Source: an uncultured Christensenellaceae bacterium (lineage in GTDB: Bacteria > Bacillota > Clostridia > Christensenellales > UBA3700). From it: a stretch of 64,000 nucleotides of DNA. Position 1 is the first letter of the stretch. Every line of letters begins with the position of its first letter. Below, piece after piece: positions 1 to 9,458 of this stretch. The stretch is from the NCBI GenBank assembly GCA_944376205.1, contig CALWBV010000005.1, forward strand, positions 62,001-126,000. Reading direction: 5' to 3'. Below the pieces are notes generated by a model. It was not told the DNA's origin and made no database searches. It was given only the letters and a program-made list of their open reading frames with translations. The translations under genes were made by a program, and so were the position numbers.

Positions 1-2
1 TC

Positions 3-206
3 AGCACAACCGTGGACATGCCTCACGAAGGAGAAGAGTTCGGATACGTACTTCACGGCGAAGCGCTTCTGCATATAGGCAAGAAGACTTATGCGATAAA
101 ACAAGGCAATTCTTTTTACTTTACCAGCAACAAACGACACTATATTGAAAACAAGGGCAGCGAAACGGCAAAGATTTTGTGGATATCCAGCCCTCCTACG
201 TTCTGA
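3..206 (+). CDS. C-terminal cupin part of a transcriptional regulator (5' truncated)
   Basis: The reading frame is open from the window edge to a TGA at 204-206, so only the last ~67 codons are present. The residues form a small beta-barrel cupin: a HEGEEFGYVLHGEALLHI segment, then a KQGNSFYF turn and an H-Y-I-E strand. In Bacillota such cupins are commonly fused behind an XRE HTH and sit directly upstream of potABCD, where they are thought to sense polyamine or a related ligand; the HTH itself lies outside the window. The next gene (potA) starts 33 bp downstream on the same strand, which fits this role. The internal GTG at 12 is not a plausible start because the cupin continues upstream of it. 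Confidence 0.75.
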   Translation, partial: STTVDMPHEGEEFGYVLHGEALLHIGKKTYAIKQGNSFYFTSNKRHYIENKGSETAKILWISSPPTF

Positions 207-239
207 TAACGTCATCATCATATAATAGGAGAATTTACT

Positions 240-2270
240 ATGGAAAAAGAAATTAAAAAGACTTCCGCCGCAAAAGAAGGCGAAAAGAAAATAAACACAC
301 AAAAAACATCCGCTAAAAAACCGTCAGTCAAAAGCTCGGACAAAAAGACGGCGCAAAAACCCGCCGCTAAAAAAACCGTCAGCCAAAAACTCGGACAAAA
401 AGACGACTACAACGCTGCCGAAAAATTCATGAAGGACAGCAAACCCAAAAAAGAAAATTTTATAAAAGAATTGTTGAAAGAGGTCTCCAAAAAGAATACC
501 AAGACTCAAGACGAACCTCAAAGCGAATACATTATCGAATTGCAAGGTCTTACCAAGCAATACGGCAGCAAGACCGTTGTCAACGACATGAACCTCAAGA
601 TTAAAAAGGGAGAATTCGTAACTTTCCTCGGACCTTCCGGTTGCGGAAAGACAACGACTTTGAGAATGATTGCGGGATTTGAAATCCCCACGTCCGGCAA
701 GGTACTTTTCGACGGCAAGGATATCGCTAAACTCCCTCCCCACAAAAGACCCGTCAATACGGTATTCCAGAAATATGCCCTTTTCCCTCATCTCAATGTC
801 TTCAACAACATTGCATTCGGTCTCAAACTAAAGAAAATCGACGTTACCTATACCAAAAAGACGGGCGAAAAGGCTATCAAACAAGTAAAACTCAAGGATT
901 TTCTCGTAGATCCTAATACGGGCGTTCCCGATTTTTCCATTGCCGACAAGGATTACTATTCCTTTATCGACAAAGGATACGTAAAACTCTGCAAAATCAA
1001 AAAGACAGTTGACAAGATGACCAAAAAAGGCAGAGTCAGCAAAGTAGTCAACGGTTACAAATACTTTATTGACGAAAAAGTCAGACGTGCGCTCAAAATA
1101 GTAGGACTCAGCGACTATGAAACGAGAGACGTAGATTCCCTCTCGGGCGGTCAGCAACAGAGAGTTGCCATAGCACGCGCAATCGTCAACGAACCCAAAG
1201 TTCTGCTCCTCGACGAACCTCTCGGCGCTCTCGACCTCAAGATGCGTCAGGAGATGCAGATCGAACTCAAGGAAATGCATAAAACTCTCGGCATAACATT
1301 TATATACGTTACGCACGACCAGGAAGAAGCCCTCACGATGAGCGACACCATTGTCGTCATGAAAGACGGCGTTATCTGCCAGGAAGGCTCACCTATCGAT
1401 ATATACAACGAACCCCGCACTGCATACGTTGCCGACTTTATCGGAGAATCGAATATCCTCAACGGCATTATGCTCGACGACTACAAAGTCAGAATGGTTG
1501 ACGTAGACTTCGACTGCGTAGACGCAGGTTTCGGCAAGAATACTCCCGTTGACGTTGTCGTACGTCCCGAGGATATCGAAATCAGAAAGAAAGACAAGGG
1601 CCTCCTTAACGGTATTATCAAGTCAAGCATGTTCAGAGGCGTACATTACGAGATGGTATGCGAGGCAAATACCTATGAATTTACCATACACAGCACGGTA
1701 GAAGCGCCTGTCGGTAAAGAAGTAGGTCTGTACGTTGCTCCCGAAAACATTCAGATCATGCACAAAGAACACGTTGACAATACTCTTCCTATAGAGTTTT
1801 TGTCCAACACGACTTTCGATCTGCTCGACGCTACATACGAATTCTCGCCTGCCGACTGTTTTGAAAACTGCGAGTACGACTCCGAAAACGATATACTCAA
1901 AATAAACGGCAAAGAATACACTCTCAAAGGTTCCGAAGGCAAGGTCAGCTTCAACTTCTACCATGTAGAGATGACAGACGACGAATACGCAGCTCCCCTT
2001 GCAGGTAACGTTGACAGCATGATTTACAAGGGAAATCACTATCTTGTAGACATCAAGACTGACAGCGGCATGCATATTTACGCCGATACCGTTTATCTTT
2101 GGGACAAGGGTGACAGAGTCGGACTTAAGGTAGAGCCTGACAAGTTCAGATTCTCTGAATGTACTTTCCTTAAAGAAGAATCCGAAAACGCTTCTTCTGA
2201 CCAACAAAACAACGAAATCTCCGCCGACGACAAACAAGCCGACGATAAAAATGATGTAAAGGAGGCGTGA
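240..2270 (+). CDS. potA: Spermidine/putrescine ABC transporter ATPase PotA, with extra N-terminal tail and internal insertion
   Basis: ATP-hydrolysing subunit of the PotABCD polyamine importer, acting at the inner face of the membrane. Walker [10 protein letters not shown] is at about 131-139, Q-loop VFQ at 175-177, signature LSGGQ at 301-305, Walker B VLLLDEP at 321-327 and the switch His in YVTHD near 359. A TOBE-like region ([10 protein letters not shown]) follows the ATPase and a second TOBE-like repeat ([18 protein letters not shown]) lies near the C-terminus. Two features are unusual: a Lys/Ala/Ser-rich N-terminal tail of ~90 residues before the ATPase core, and ~75 extra residues at about 200-277 between the Q-loop and signature motifs. 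At 676 aa it is nearly twice the usual ~350-370. Start ATG 240 follows an AGGAG site at 227-231. First gene of a tight potABCD operon. Confidence 0.93.
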   Translation: MEKEIKKTSAAKEGEKKINTQKTSAKKPSVKSSDKKTAQKPAAKKTVSQKLGQKDDYNAAEKFMKDSKPKKENFIKELLKEVSKKNTKTQDEPQSEYIIELQGLTKQYGSKTVVNDMNLKIKKGEFVTFLGPSGCGKTTTLRMIAGFEIPTSGKVLFDGKDIAKLPPHKRPVNTVFQKYALFPHLNVFNNIAFGLKLKKIDVTYTKKTGEKAIKQVKLKDFLVDPNTGVPDFSIADKDYYSFIDKGYVKLCKIKKTVDKMTKKGRVSKVVNGYKYFIDEKVRRALKIVGLSDYETRDVDSLSGGQQQRVAIARAIVNEPKVLLLDEPLGALDLKMRQEMQIELKEMHKTLGITFIYVTHDQEEALTMSDTIVVMKDGVICQEGSPIDIYNEPRTAYVADFIGESNILNGIMLDDYKVRMVDVDFDCVDAGFGKNTPVDVVVRPEDIEIRKKDKGLLNGIIKSSMFRGVHYEMVCEANTYEFTIHSTVEAPVGKEVGLYVAPENIQIMHKEHVDNTLPIEFLSNTTFDLLDATYEFSPADCFENCEYDSENDILKINGKEYTLKGSEGKVSFNFYHVEMTDDEYAAPLAGNVDSMIYKGNHYLVDIKTDSGMHIYADTVYLWDKGDRVGLKVEPDKFRFSECTFLKEESENASSDQQNNEISADDKQADDKNDVKEA

Positions 2271-2271
2271 A

Positions 2272-3045
2272 ATGTTCAAAAAACTTCTCGCAACGCCCTA
2301 TGCACTGTTTATGTTGCTTTTTGTGCTGTTGCCTATCGTAATGATAGCGGTATATGCCTTTACGGACGCCGAAGGCGCAATAGATCTCATAGGCAATTTC
2401 AAAGATCTTGCAAATGAACCGGCTCTCGGAAAGGTCATCAAAAATTCCATAATCGCAGGACTGTCGACGGCAGTGATATGTCTGTTGATAGGCTACCCTA
2501 TCGCATATTATCTCACAAAAGCGGAATTCAACCGTACAGGCGTACTTATAGGACTTTTCCTCGTGCCTATGTGGGTCAACTTCCTTTTGAGAATGATGTC
2601 GACAAAAGCCGTATTCAACGCCCTCGATATCGAAATGGGTATGGGCACGGTAATATTCGGACTTTGTTACGAATTTCTGCCCTTTATGATAATGCCTATC
2701 TATACGACTATACAAAAGATAGACAAAAGTCTTATCGAAGGAGCAACCGACCTCGGCGCAACTCCTACAAAAGCGTTTTGGAAAGTTACCGTTCCTCTCT
2801 CTCTCCCCGGAGTATTGAGCGGACTCACTATGGTAGTTATTCCGTCAATCACCACTTTTGCGGTAACCGAAATACTTTCCAACGGTAAGCTTATGCTCCT
2901 CGGCGACTTCATATATCAACTTAAAGCATACAACCTCAATATGGCAAGCGCTATTTCGTTCGTCCTCATGGTATTGCTCGGAATATCCATGATAATTACC
3001 AACAGATTCAATAAGGACGACGCTAAAGGAGGCGGATTATGGTAA
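2272..3045 (+). CDS. potB: Spermidine/putrescine ABC transporter permease PotB
   Basis: Membrane permease, 257 aa, with about six hydrophobic helices. The coupling loop near residues 155-170 reads EGATDLGATPTKAFWKVTVPLS, the EAA-type signature that docks on PotA. Its start lies one base past the potA stop and its Shine-Dalgarno AAAGGAGG is inside the last potA codons, so translation is likely coupled. It overlaps potC by 7 bp. With PotC it forms the transmembrane channel for polyamines delivered by PotD. Length and gene order match the family. Confidence 0.93.
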   Translation: MFKKLLATPYALFMLLFVLLPIVMIAVYAFTDAEGAIDLIGNFKDLANEPALGKVIKNSIIAGLSTAVICLLIGYPIAYYLTKAEFNRTGVLIGLFLVPMWVNFLLRMMSTKAVFNALDIEMGMGTVIFGLCYEFLPFMIMPIYTTIQKIDKSLIEGATDLGATPTKAFWKVTVPLSLPGVLSGLTMVVIPSITTFAVTEILSNGKLMLLGDFIYQLKAYNLNMASAISFVLMVLLGISMIITNRFNKDDAKGGGLW

Positions 3046-3866
3046 GAAAAATATTGGTAAGAGCTTTTATAGGCATAGTACTGATCATTCTCTATCTGCC
3101 TATCGTATGGATGATCGTATTTTCCTTTACGGACACGCCTTCGTTTGAATACTGGAACGGATTTTCCTTTCAGAACTATATAGATCTGTTTTCGGGCACA
3201 GGCTCCAATTCGGCTAGAATTCAGGAAGCGATAGTAAACACCCTCTTTGTAGGAGTATTCACAAGTCTTCTTTCGACCGTACTCGGCACGTTGGGCGCAA
3301 TAGGCTTGCACGCTTTCAGAAGCAAACGACTCAAAGCCGTTTACAGCACCGTCAATCAGATACCTATGATAAACAGCGAAATAGTTACGGCAATCGCACT
3401 TGCGCTCGTCTTCAACCTTTTCGCTTCGACTATTACGATATCCAACGGCACGTGGGGCGAAACCGCATTCAAACTGATACTCGCTCATACGTCGTACTGC
3501 GCTCCGTACGTCCTTCTCAACGTACTGCCCAGACTTCAGAAATCAGACAATAAGATATACGAAGCCGCACTCGATCTCGGATGCACGCCTGCCAAAGCAA
3601 TGTTCAAAGTCGTACTTCCCGACATCTTGCCCGGCATCATCGTAGGCGCAATTCTTGCCTTTACTCTTTCGATAGACGATTTCGTAATCACCAAAGTAAA
3701 CGTAACGTCATTCGAGACTCTCTCGACTCTCCTCTACGGACTCAAGAGCGGCAAGCATCCCCTGCCTCCCGATATCCGTGCTCTCTTCTCTATAATTTTC
3801 TTTATCGTCTTTGTACTGATAATGATAATTTACAGTCCCAAGAAGAAGAGCGAACAAAAATCCTGA
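3039..3866 (+). CDS. potC: Spermidine/putrescine ABC transporter permease PotC
   Basis: Second permease of the polyamine importer, 275 aa, with ~6 transmembrane helices and the EAA loop (YEAALDLGCTPAKAMFKVVLP) near residues 184-204. The ATG at 3039 lies inside the end of potB and is preceded by GGAGG at 3030-3034, supporting coupled translation. The highly basic tail (SPKKKSEQKS) follows the last helix and fits the positive-inside rule. A gap of 63 bp separates it from potD. Confidence 0.93.
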   Translation: MVRKILVRAFIGIVLIILYLPIVWMIVFSFTDTPSFEYWNGFSFQNYIDLFSGTGSNSARIQEAIVNTLFVGVFTSLLSTVLGTLGAIGLHAFRSKRLKAVYSTVNQIPMINSEIVTAIALALVFNLFASTITISNGTWGETAFKLILAHTSYCAPYVLLNVLPRLQKSDNKIYEAALDLGCTPAKAMFKVVLPDILPGIIVGAILAFTLSIDDFVITKVNVTSFETLSTLLYGLKSGKHPLPPDIRALFSIIFFIVFVLIMIIYSPKKKSEQKS

Positions 3867-3929
3867 TACCACTCTTTCGAGTCGTATATAAAAACCAATA
3901 AAAAAACCATTAATGAAAGGAGTATTGTT

Positions 3930-5279
3930 ATGAAAAGAAGAATTACTGTAGTTGCAATACTATTAGTACTCGCAATGGCTCTTGTTTTGCCCATAGTTTT
4001 CACGGGCTGCCAAAACAGAAGCGAAATCCTTAAAGTCTACAACTGGTCCGAATATATCGGCGAGGACGTAATCAAAGAATTCGAAGCGTATTATAAGGAA
4101 GTTACCGGCAAAAATATCACTGTAAAATACGATATGTTTGACGAAAACGAACTTATGTACACGCAGATCAAGACCGCAAAAGCAGATTACGACGTATTGT
4201 GTCCCTCTGACTATATGATCGAAAAGATGATCAAAGAAGACCTCCTTCTTAAACTCGAAGACATTTCTACTTACGGATACGAAGGTCTCGAAGATTACAG
4301 AGACAATATGTCAGAACTCGTAATGTCCGGCGAAAACAACATTTTCAAGTATGACTACGACGAAGAAAGCGGCGAATACAACCTTTACAGCCGCACTTAC
4401 ATGTGGGGTACAATGGGTATTCTCTATGCCAACGATTCCACTGCATACAAAAACCGTAAATACGGCACATACTCCTCTATGAAAGAATATGTAGAGGCAA
4501 ACGGTTGGGCAGTATTCCTCGATCCCGCTTACAATCAGAATTTCATGCTCAAAAACTCAATGAGAGACACTTACGTAAGCGCATCCTGCTATACTCTCCT
4601 CAACCCTCAATCAAAGTACTATAATTCTTCCTTGACCCCTGCCGACGCACTCAACGCTACCGACAGCGCAACCGTTAAAAAGATTGAAGAAATCATGCTT
4701 GCACAGAAAAAACTCAACAAGCAATATGAAAACGACGAAGGCAAAGAAGCTATCAACTTGGGCAACATCGATATGGTACTTCAATGGGCAGGCGACGCAG
4801 TTTATGCAATGACCAGCCTCCAAGACGAACTCGGCATTAAAGAAGAAGATAAGAGAGATTTGTCTTACTTTGTACCCGAAGAAGGCAGCAACATCTTCTG
4901 CGACGGTTGGGTAATTCCCAAGTATGCGGGCAACGTAGAGGCGGCTAACCTTTGGATCAACTTTATGTGCAAACCCGAAATCGCAATAGAAAATATGGAC
5001 TACATCGGCTACACTTCGGGCGTTGCTACTCAAGAAACCTACGACTACATAATGGAAAACTGGGCTAGCGAAGAACCTACCGATTATTCTATCGACCTCT
5101 CTTACTACTTCGGTGAAGACTGCGGCTTTGACACCGTGATCTATGTAGCTGAAGAAGACTACGAAGCTTTCGAAGCTCAATTCCCCACAAAAGCAATCGT
5201 TGACAGATGTGCGGTTATGCGTGACTTCGGCGACAATACAGACGCTATGAATTCCCTGTGGATAAATATCAAGGCTTAA
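3930..5279 (+). CDS. potD: Polyamine-binding lipoprotein PotD
   Basis: Extracellular substrate-binding component of PotABCD, 449 aa. A signal peptide ends in the lipobox F-T-G-C with the lipidated Cys at residue 27. The mature part starts LKVYNWSEYIGEDVIKEFE, the typical opening of PotD/PotF-type binding proteins. It is longer than E. coli PotD (~350 aa), mainly through insertions near residues 135-160 (GENNIFKYDYDEESGEY) and 195-240. ATG 3930 has an AAAGGAG site at 3915-3921. Last gene of the operon, followed by two hairpin terminators. Confidence 0.93.
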   Translation: MKRRITVVAILLVLAMALVLPIVFTGCQNRSEILKVYNWSEYIGEDVIKEFEAYYKEVTGKNITVKYDMFDENELMYTQIKTAKADYDVLCPSDYMIEKMIKEDLLLKLEDISTYGYEGLEDYRDNMSELVMSGENNIFKYDYDEESGEYNLYSRTYMWGTMGILYANDSTAYKNRKYGTYSSMKEYVEANGWAVFLDPAYNQNFMLKNSMRDTYVSASCYTLLNPQSKYYNSSLTPADALNATDSATVKKIEEIMLAQKKLNKQYENDEGKEAINLGNIDMVLQWAGDAVYAMTSLQDELGIKEEDKRDLSYFVPEEGSNIFCDGWVIPKYAGNVEAANLWINFMCKPEIAIENMDYIGYTSGVATQETYDYIMENWASEEPTDYSIDLSYYFGEDCGFDTVIYVAEEDYEAFEAQFPTKAIVDRCAVMRDFGDNTDAMNSLWINIKA

Positions 5280-5323
5280 AGAATGACCAATATCACGAAG
5301 ATATAATTAATCGCAAAAAACTT

Positions 5324-5352
5324 ACGGACCTGCAATGCGGGTCCGTTTTTTA
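5324..5352 (+). terminator. Rho-independent terminator of potABCD
   Basis: Stem ACGGACC (5324-5330) pairs with GGTCCGT (5340-5346) and is followed by a T-run. It lies 45 bp after the potD stop. Confidence 0.85.
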
Positions 5353-5353
5353 T

Positions 5354-5383
5354 TAAAAAAGACGGCAATCGCCGTCCTTTTTA
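5354..5383. terminator. Bidirectional terminator between potD and the helicase gene
   Basis: GACGGC (5361-5366), loop AATC, GCCGTC (5371-5376), with an A-run before and a CTTTTT run after it. It can back up the potD terminator and stop the oppositely transcribed helicase gene. Confidence 0.8.
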
Positions 5384-5443
5384 ATCCGTCTTTTTAAGAA
5401 ACTTTTTGCTTATATAGCAACATATATTGCCTAAATTGCGAGT

Positions 5444-7141
5444 CTATTTACGTTTGCCGTTTGTATTGTGCTTTTTTGCGGAATACGCAAGCTCACTGGC
5501 GTATTCTTCGGCAAAGCGCATCTTGTTGGACAATACTTTCTTACCGCCCTTGCCTGCGCTTTTACCCTTAACCCCTTTTTCTTTTCTTCCGACGGACTGC
5601 GATTTCTTTCCGTTTCCGAAAGAATCTTTCGCATCCTTGCGATCGGATTTTTTAGCGGATTTTTGCGATTTTGAAGATTTATCCTTCACTTTATCCTTGT
5701 TTTTATAATCGGATTTGGAACTTTCGGGCTTTTCTTCTTCTTTCGCTTCCTGTATATTCACCTTACGGTTTCCGAGAGTTACGCCTTGCAGCTTAAACAA
5801 CTTTTTCTCATTGCCCTTAATCACTGATACAAAGCTGTAAGTATCTCTTATCTTGATATCTGCAATTTCGTAAATCTTAAGCGTTGTGGACGTGAGGAGA
5901 AGTTTTGTCAGACTGTCCTTGTCAAGCAAATCTTTTTTGCCGACGTTGAGAAAATATCTCGACTCGTTGTCGTGGAAGTCCGCCATTTTGTTTGAAGAAT
6001 CCTTGGGAAGAGTATAGCTGTCCGATACTCCTGAAATCTCGATATATTTGAGTTTGTCATCGGAAGCTTTTTGATAGCTGGGGATATATCCGACCTGCGT
6101 GCTGTCCACAAACGTATATGCTACGCCCTTCTTTTCGTTTCTCGCCGTTCGTCCTATTCGGTGCACATAAAAATCTTTGTCCGTGGGAGGGTCGAAATTG
6201 AATACCGCCTGCACATCGTCGATATCCAGTCCTCTCGCCGCAACGTCGGTTGCCACGAGTATATTGAGCTGTCCCGCCTTAAATCTTTTAATTATCTGCG
6301 TACGCTCGCTTTGCTTCAAATCGCCGTGTATGACCGTTGCCTGTATCTTTTTATTGACGAGCGCTTCGCCGAGTTTATCTGCACGGACTTTTGTATTGCA
6401 AAATACTATTACTTTGTCGTAACCTTCCTTTTTGATTATCGAAAGCATTGCCCCTACTCTCTGACTGTCTTTAAGCACGGTATAATACTGATCTATTTCG
6501 GGAGTTGCTCCGCCGTCGATTTTGGTTTCAGCATAAGCGGGATTATTCAGAAGACTTTCGGTAAGCTGTTTTATCGCATGGGGGAGCGTAGCCGAAAAAC
6601 AGAGTTTTTGACAATTGCCGAGTTTTGCCGCTACTTTTTCTATATCGCCTCTGAATCCCATATCCAGCATTTCGTCCGCTTCGTCGAGAATGAAATACCT
6701 GACGTCTGAAAGCTTTAATGTACGTCTATCGAGATGATCGAGAAGCCTTCCAGGCGTGCCTACAACGATTTGCGGTTTTTTTCGCAAGCAAAAGAGTTGT
6801 CTTTGTATGTTCTGCCCGCCGTAAAGTCCTGCTACTCTTACTCTTTCAAAATATTTTACAAGGCTTTGAAATACTTCGCAAATCTGAATTACGAGTTCTC
6901 TGGTGGGGCAAAGTATGAGCGCTTGCACGCCTTTTGAATCCCTGTCTACATTAGAAAGTACGGGAAGCGCAAAAGCCAGCGTCTTTCCTGTACCCGTGGG
7001 CGCTTTAGCCACAACGTCTTTGCCCTCGGCAACGAGGGGAATCACCTCGCTCTGAATAGGAGTGGGCGAAATAATGCCCGACTCGTCGAGCGCCTTTATT
7101 ATTTCTTCAGGTAAACCGAATTGATTGAATTTATTGTCCAT
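5444..7141 (-). CDS. DEAD-box ATP-dependent RNA helicase with DbpA-type RNA-binding domain
   Basis: Cytoplasmic RNA helicase, 565 aa, probably for ribosome assembly or mRNA remodelling. Visible motifs: Q motif with TPIQ (27-30), motif I APTGTGKT (47-54), PTREL (79-83), motif II DEAD (153-156), SAT near 185, ARGLD and HRIGRTAR in the second RecA domain. Residues ~385-465 resemble the DbpA-type RNA-binding fold, which in DbpA targets 23S rRNA. The last ~95 residues are a Lys/Ser-rich disordered tail. I chose the ATG at 7141, not the in-frame ATG at 7156, because the latter overlaps the -10 box (7148-7153). No Shine-Dalgarno precedes either one; the mRNA is predicted to be leaderless. Divergent from the reductase gene at 7198. 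Confidence 0.92.
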   Translation of the reverse strand: MDNKFNQFGLPEEIIKALDESGIISPTPIQSEVIPLVAEGKDVVAKAPTGTGKTLAFALPVLSNVDRDSKGVQALILCPTRELVIQICEVFQSLVKYFERVRVAGLYGGQNIQRQLFCLRKKPQIVVGTPGRLLDHLDRRTLKLSDVRYFILDEADEMLDMGFRGDIEKVAAKLGNCQKLCFSATLPHAIKQLTESLLNNPAYAETKIDGGATPEIDQYYTVLKDSQRVGAMLSIIKKEGYDKVIVFCNTKVRADKLGEALVNKKIQATVIHGDLKQSERTQIIKRFKAGQLNILVATDVAARGLDIDDVQAVFNFDPPTDKDFYVHRIGRTARNEKKGVAYTFVDSTQVGYIPSYQKASDDKLKYIEISGVSDSYTLPKDSSNKMADFHDNESRYFLNVGKKDLLDKDSLTKLLLTSTTLKIYEIADIKIRDTYSFVSVIKGNEKKLFKLQGVTLGNRKVNIQEAKEEEKPESSKSDYKNKDKVKDKSSKSQKSAKKSDRKDAKDSFGNGKKSQSVGRKEKGVKGKSAGKGGKKVLSNKMRFAEEYASELAYSAKKHNTNGKRK

Positions 7142-7147
7142 AACTAT

Positions 7148-7176
7148 ATCATACACTAACCGTTGATTTTTTTCAA
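7148..7176 (-). promoter_or_regulatory. Promoter of the helicase gene (predicted leaderless)
   Basis: On the minus strand, -35 TTGAAA (7176-7171), 17-bp spacer, -10 TATGAT (7153-7148), then 6 nt and the ATG at 7141. The expected transcription start coincides with the A of the start codon. Confidence 0.7.
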
Positions 7177-7191
7177 ACGATTAGATATAAT
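7163..7191 (+). promoter_or_regulatory. Promoter of the reductase gene (predicted leaderless)
   Basis: -35 TTGATT (7163-7168), 17-bp spacer, -10 TATAAT (7186-7191), then 6 nt and the ATG at 7198. It interleaves with the opposing helicase promoter, so both genes are served by ~56 bp and polymerases would compete for overlapping -35 regions. Confidence 0.72.
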
Positions 7192-7197
7192 AGTTGT

Positions 7198-7929
7198 ATG
7201 AAAACGGCAATAGTATCGGGCGCTTCACGAGGAATAGGCGCACAAACGGCAATCCAACTCGCTGAAAAAGGCTATCTCGTAATAGTCAATTACTGTCATT
7301 CTCAAAAAGACGCCCAGAATGCGTGCGACAGAATAAATTCCCGAGGCGGTATGGCGATAAGTTACAAAGCAGACGTATCCGATCCTTTACAGATAAAGGA
7401 AATGACGGACTTTGTTGTCCGCACATACGGCAAAATCGACCTCGTGGTCGCAAATGCGGGAGTCGGTCACAATTGTCTTCTTACTGACATGACTGACGGA
7501 GATATAAAAAGAATAATCGACACGGATCTTACGGGAGTAATCACCCTCGCCCGAGAAGGCGCAAAAAGCATGCTCAAAAATCATAGCGGCAATATTATAA
7601 CCGTATCTTCCATGTGGGGACAAGTCGGAGCAAGCTGCGAGAGCGTTTATTCAGCGGCAAAGGGCGGGATAATAGCATTTACAAAAGCGCTTGCAAAAGA
7701 ATTGGGCGCAAACGGCATAAGGGTAAATTGCGTCGCTCCGGGTCTCATCGACACGGATATAAACAACAATCTTACATCTTCCGACAAGCTGGCACTCGTG
7801 GACGAAACGCCTCTTTGCAGAATGGGCACTGCACAAGACGTTGCAAATGCTATTGTATGGCTGGCAAGCGACGAATCGTCTTTTATAACAGGTCATGTTT
7901 TGTCGGTAAACGGCGGCATGACAATATAA
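7198..7929 (+). CDS. ymfI: SDR-family reductase, YmfI-like (EF-P 5-aminopentanone reductase type)
   Basis: NAD(P)H-dependent short-chain dehydrogenase, 243 aa. Cofactor motif SGASRGIG at 7-14, NAG at 86-88, catalytic Ser138, Tyr151 and Lys155. The stretch VSSMWGQVGASCESVYSAAK matches the Bacillota YmfI subfamily, which reduces the 5-aminopentanone modification on elongation factor P, rather than FabG of fatty acid synthesis; the efp gene is not in the window, so this is subfamily inference. The ATG at 7198 is the first in-frame start and sits 6 nt after a consensus -10 box with no ribosome binding site, suggesting a leaderless mRNA. Confidence 0.85.
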   Translation: MKTAIVSGASRGIGAQTAIQLAEKGYLVIVNYCHSQKDAQNACDRINSRGGMAISYKADVSDPLQIKEMTDFVVRTYGKIDLVVANAGVGHNCLLTDMTDGDIKRIIDTDLTGVITLAREGAKSMLKNHSGNIITVSSMWGQVGASCESVYSAAKGGIIAFTKALAKELGANGIRVNCVAPGLIDTDINNNLTSSDKLALVDETPLCRMGTAQDVANAIVWLASDESSFITGHVLSVNGGMTI

Positions 7930-8051
7930 ACTCAATCAGCCGTACCTTCTTCTCAAATATCGGGAATTACGTCGGATTTTATTTCGATAACAATAAATAT
8001 AAAAACACATAAGTTCGCATATAATCATTTTATCAATATTAAGGGTGTATC

Positions 8052-9308
8052 ATGAGAGGACTGAAAAGCTACAATACGACATTTGCTTCTTGCTGTATTT
8101 CCAGCGTTATTCAAGCAATCGGAATCAATCTTACCCCCCTTCTTTTCGTAAGTCTGCAAGACGAGTTTTCCATATCTCTCACAAAACTCACTTTTTTGAT
8201 AACGATTACATTCACCGTCCAGCTTCTTATGGACGCCCTCAGCGCAAAATTTATAGATAAAATAGGATACCGTACGGCAATGATTGCCGCACACGTTTTT
8301 ATCGTTATAGGCCTTGTAATGATGGGGACGCTTCCTTACCTCTTACCTTCGGCATATGCGGGACTCGTAATCGGTACCGTTGTGATTGCCATAGGCTGCG
8401 GCATACTCGAAGTAGTGTCTTCGCCAATAGTAGAAGCTATCCCCGATATGGGGCAAGGCAAAATCTCGCTTCTACATTCTTGTTACTGTTTCGGCTATGT
8501 TTTCGTCGTACTTGTAAGCATAATTTATCTTAAACTTTTTGGCAGAGAAAATTGGCGTTATCTCATGATTTTCCTTGCTGTAGTGCCTCTGTTCAACGGA
8601 ATATTTTTTGCGTTTGTTCCCTGCACTTCGCTGGACGAGCAAAGAGGCAAATCCGACTCGTTAAAACAGCTTTTTTTCAACAAATATCTCTATCTTTTCG
8701 CCATACTAATCATATGTGCGGGAGCAAGCGAACAAGCTATGTCGCAATGGATCTCGTATTTTGCAGAAAAAGGTCTCGGACTCGACAAAACGACGGGCGA
8801 TACGGTAGGGCCTCTGTCCTTTGCTCTTCTCATGGGAATAGGCAGATTGTTTTATGGACTTTTCGGCACAAAGATTTCAATCAAAAAAACTTTGCCTTTT
8901 GCAGGCGTTTTATGTATGGCCACTTTTTTGATAGCCGTGATAAGCAACAGTGCGATAATCTCTCTGATAGCCTGTGCGGCGACGGGACTTGCCGTGAGCA
9001 TCATGTGGCCGGGCACTCTCGATATCGCTTCTAAAAACATTATCAGAGGAGGTACTGCAATGTTTGCCCTTCTCGCTCTCGGCGGCGATATCGGTTGCAC
9101 GATCGGTCCCAGCACGGTAGGATTTATAAGCTCGGTTTCCCCTTATGCACTCAAAGGAGGGCTTGCGGTCGCCATAATATTCCCTGCGGTATTCTTTATA
9201 GCGTCGATGATTCTTTTCAAAGTCGATAAGTCTCACGATTATCAAAAACTTCTCGACGAATACAAAGCTGCATGCGATAATCATCAGGACAATTCTTTGT
9301 CAGACTGA
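8052..9308 (+). CDS. Major facilitator superfamily transporter
   Basis: Integral membrane carrier, 418 aa, with about 12 hydrophobic helices and a central cytoplasmic loop (~residues 190-210, SLDEQRGKSDSLKQ). The loop between helices 2 and 3 (MDALSAKFIDKIGYRTAMI) fits the MFS D-x-x-G-[RY]-[RK] signature in degenerate form. The overall pattern resembles sugar- or drug-type MFS proteins, but the substrate cannot be read from sequence. Start ATG 8052 follows AAGGG at 8041-8045, and a TATAAT lies at 8020-8025. The gene stands alone; 122 bp separate it from ymfI. Confidence 0.85.
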   Translation: MRGLKSYNTTFASCCISSVIQAIGINLTPLLFVSLQDEFSISLTKLTFLITITFTVQLLMDALSAKFIDKIGYRTAMIAAHVFIVIGLVMMGTLPYLLPSAYAGLVIGTVVIAIGCGILEVVSSPIVEAIPDMGQGKISLLHSCYCFGYVFVVLVSIIYLKLFGRENWRYLMIFLAVVPLFNGIFFAFVPCTSLDEQRGKSDSLKQLFFNKYLYLFAILIICAGASEQAMSQWISYFAEKGLGLDKTTGDTVGPLSFALLMGIGRLFYGLFGTKISIKKTLPFAGVLCMATFLIAVISNSAIISLIACAATGLAVSIMWPGTLDIASKNIIRGGTAMFALLALGGDIGCTIGPSTVGFISSVSPYALKGGLAVAIIFPAVFFIASMILFKVDKSHDYQKLLDEYKAACDNHQDNSLSD

Positions 9309-9383
9309 ATAACACTCAACAATTTCGATATTAATTTGAAATAATTTTTAAGCATTCCGTACTTTACCGCATTATCTTATGAC

Positions 9384-9414
9384 ACAAAAAAAGCAGACAA
9401 CGTCTGCTTTTTGA
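9384..9414. terminator. Bidirectional terminator after the MFS gene
   Basis: AAGCAGAC (9391-9398), loop AAC, GTCTGCTT (9402-9409), flanked by an A-run and a T-run. It can serve the MFS gene and the opposite broken XRE gene. Confidence 0.85.
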
Positions 9415-9458
9415 TTAATTTCGCATAAATTTCGAATTACTTAAATCTACATTGAACT

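Noticed and set aside
7198..7929. FabG (3-oxoacyl-ACP reductase) assignment
   Set aside because: Residues around the active site (SSMWG...ASCESVYSA) fit the YmfI subfamily better, and no fatty acid synthesis genes are nearby.
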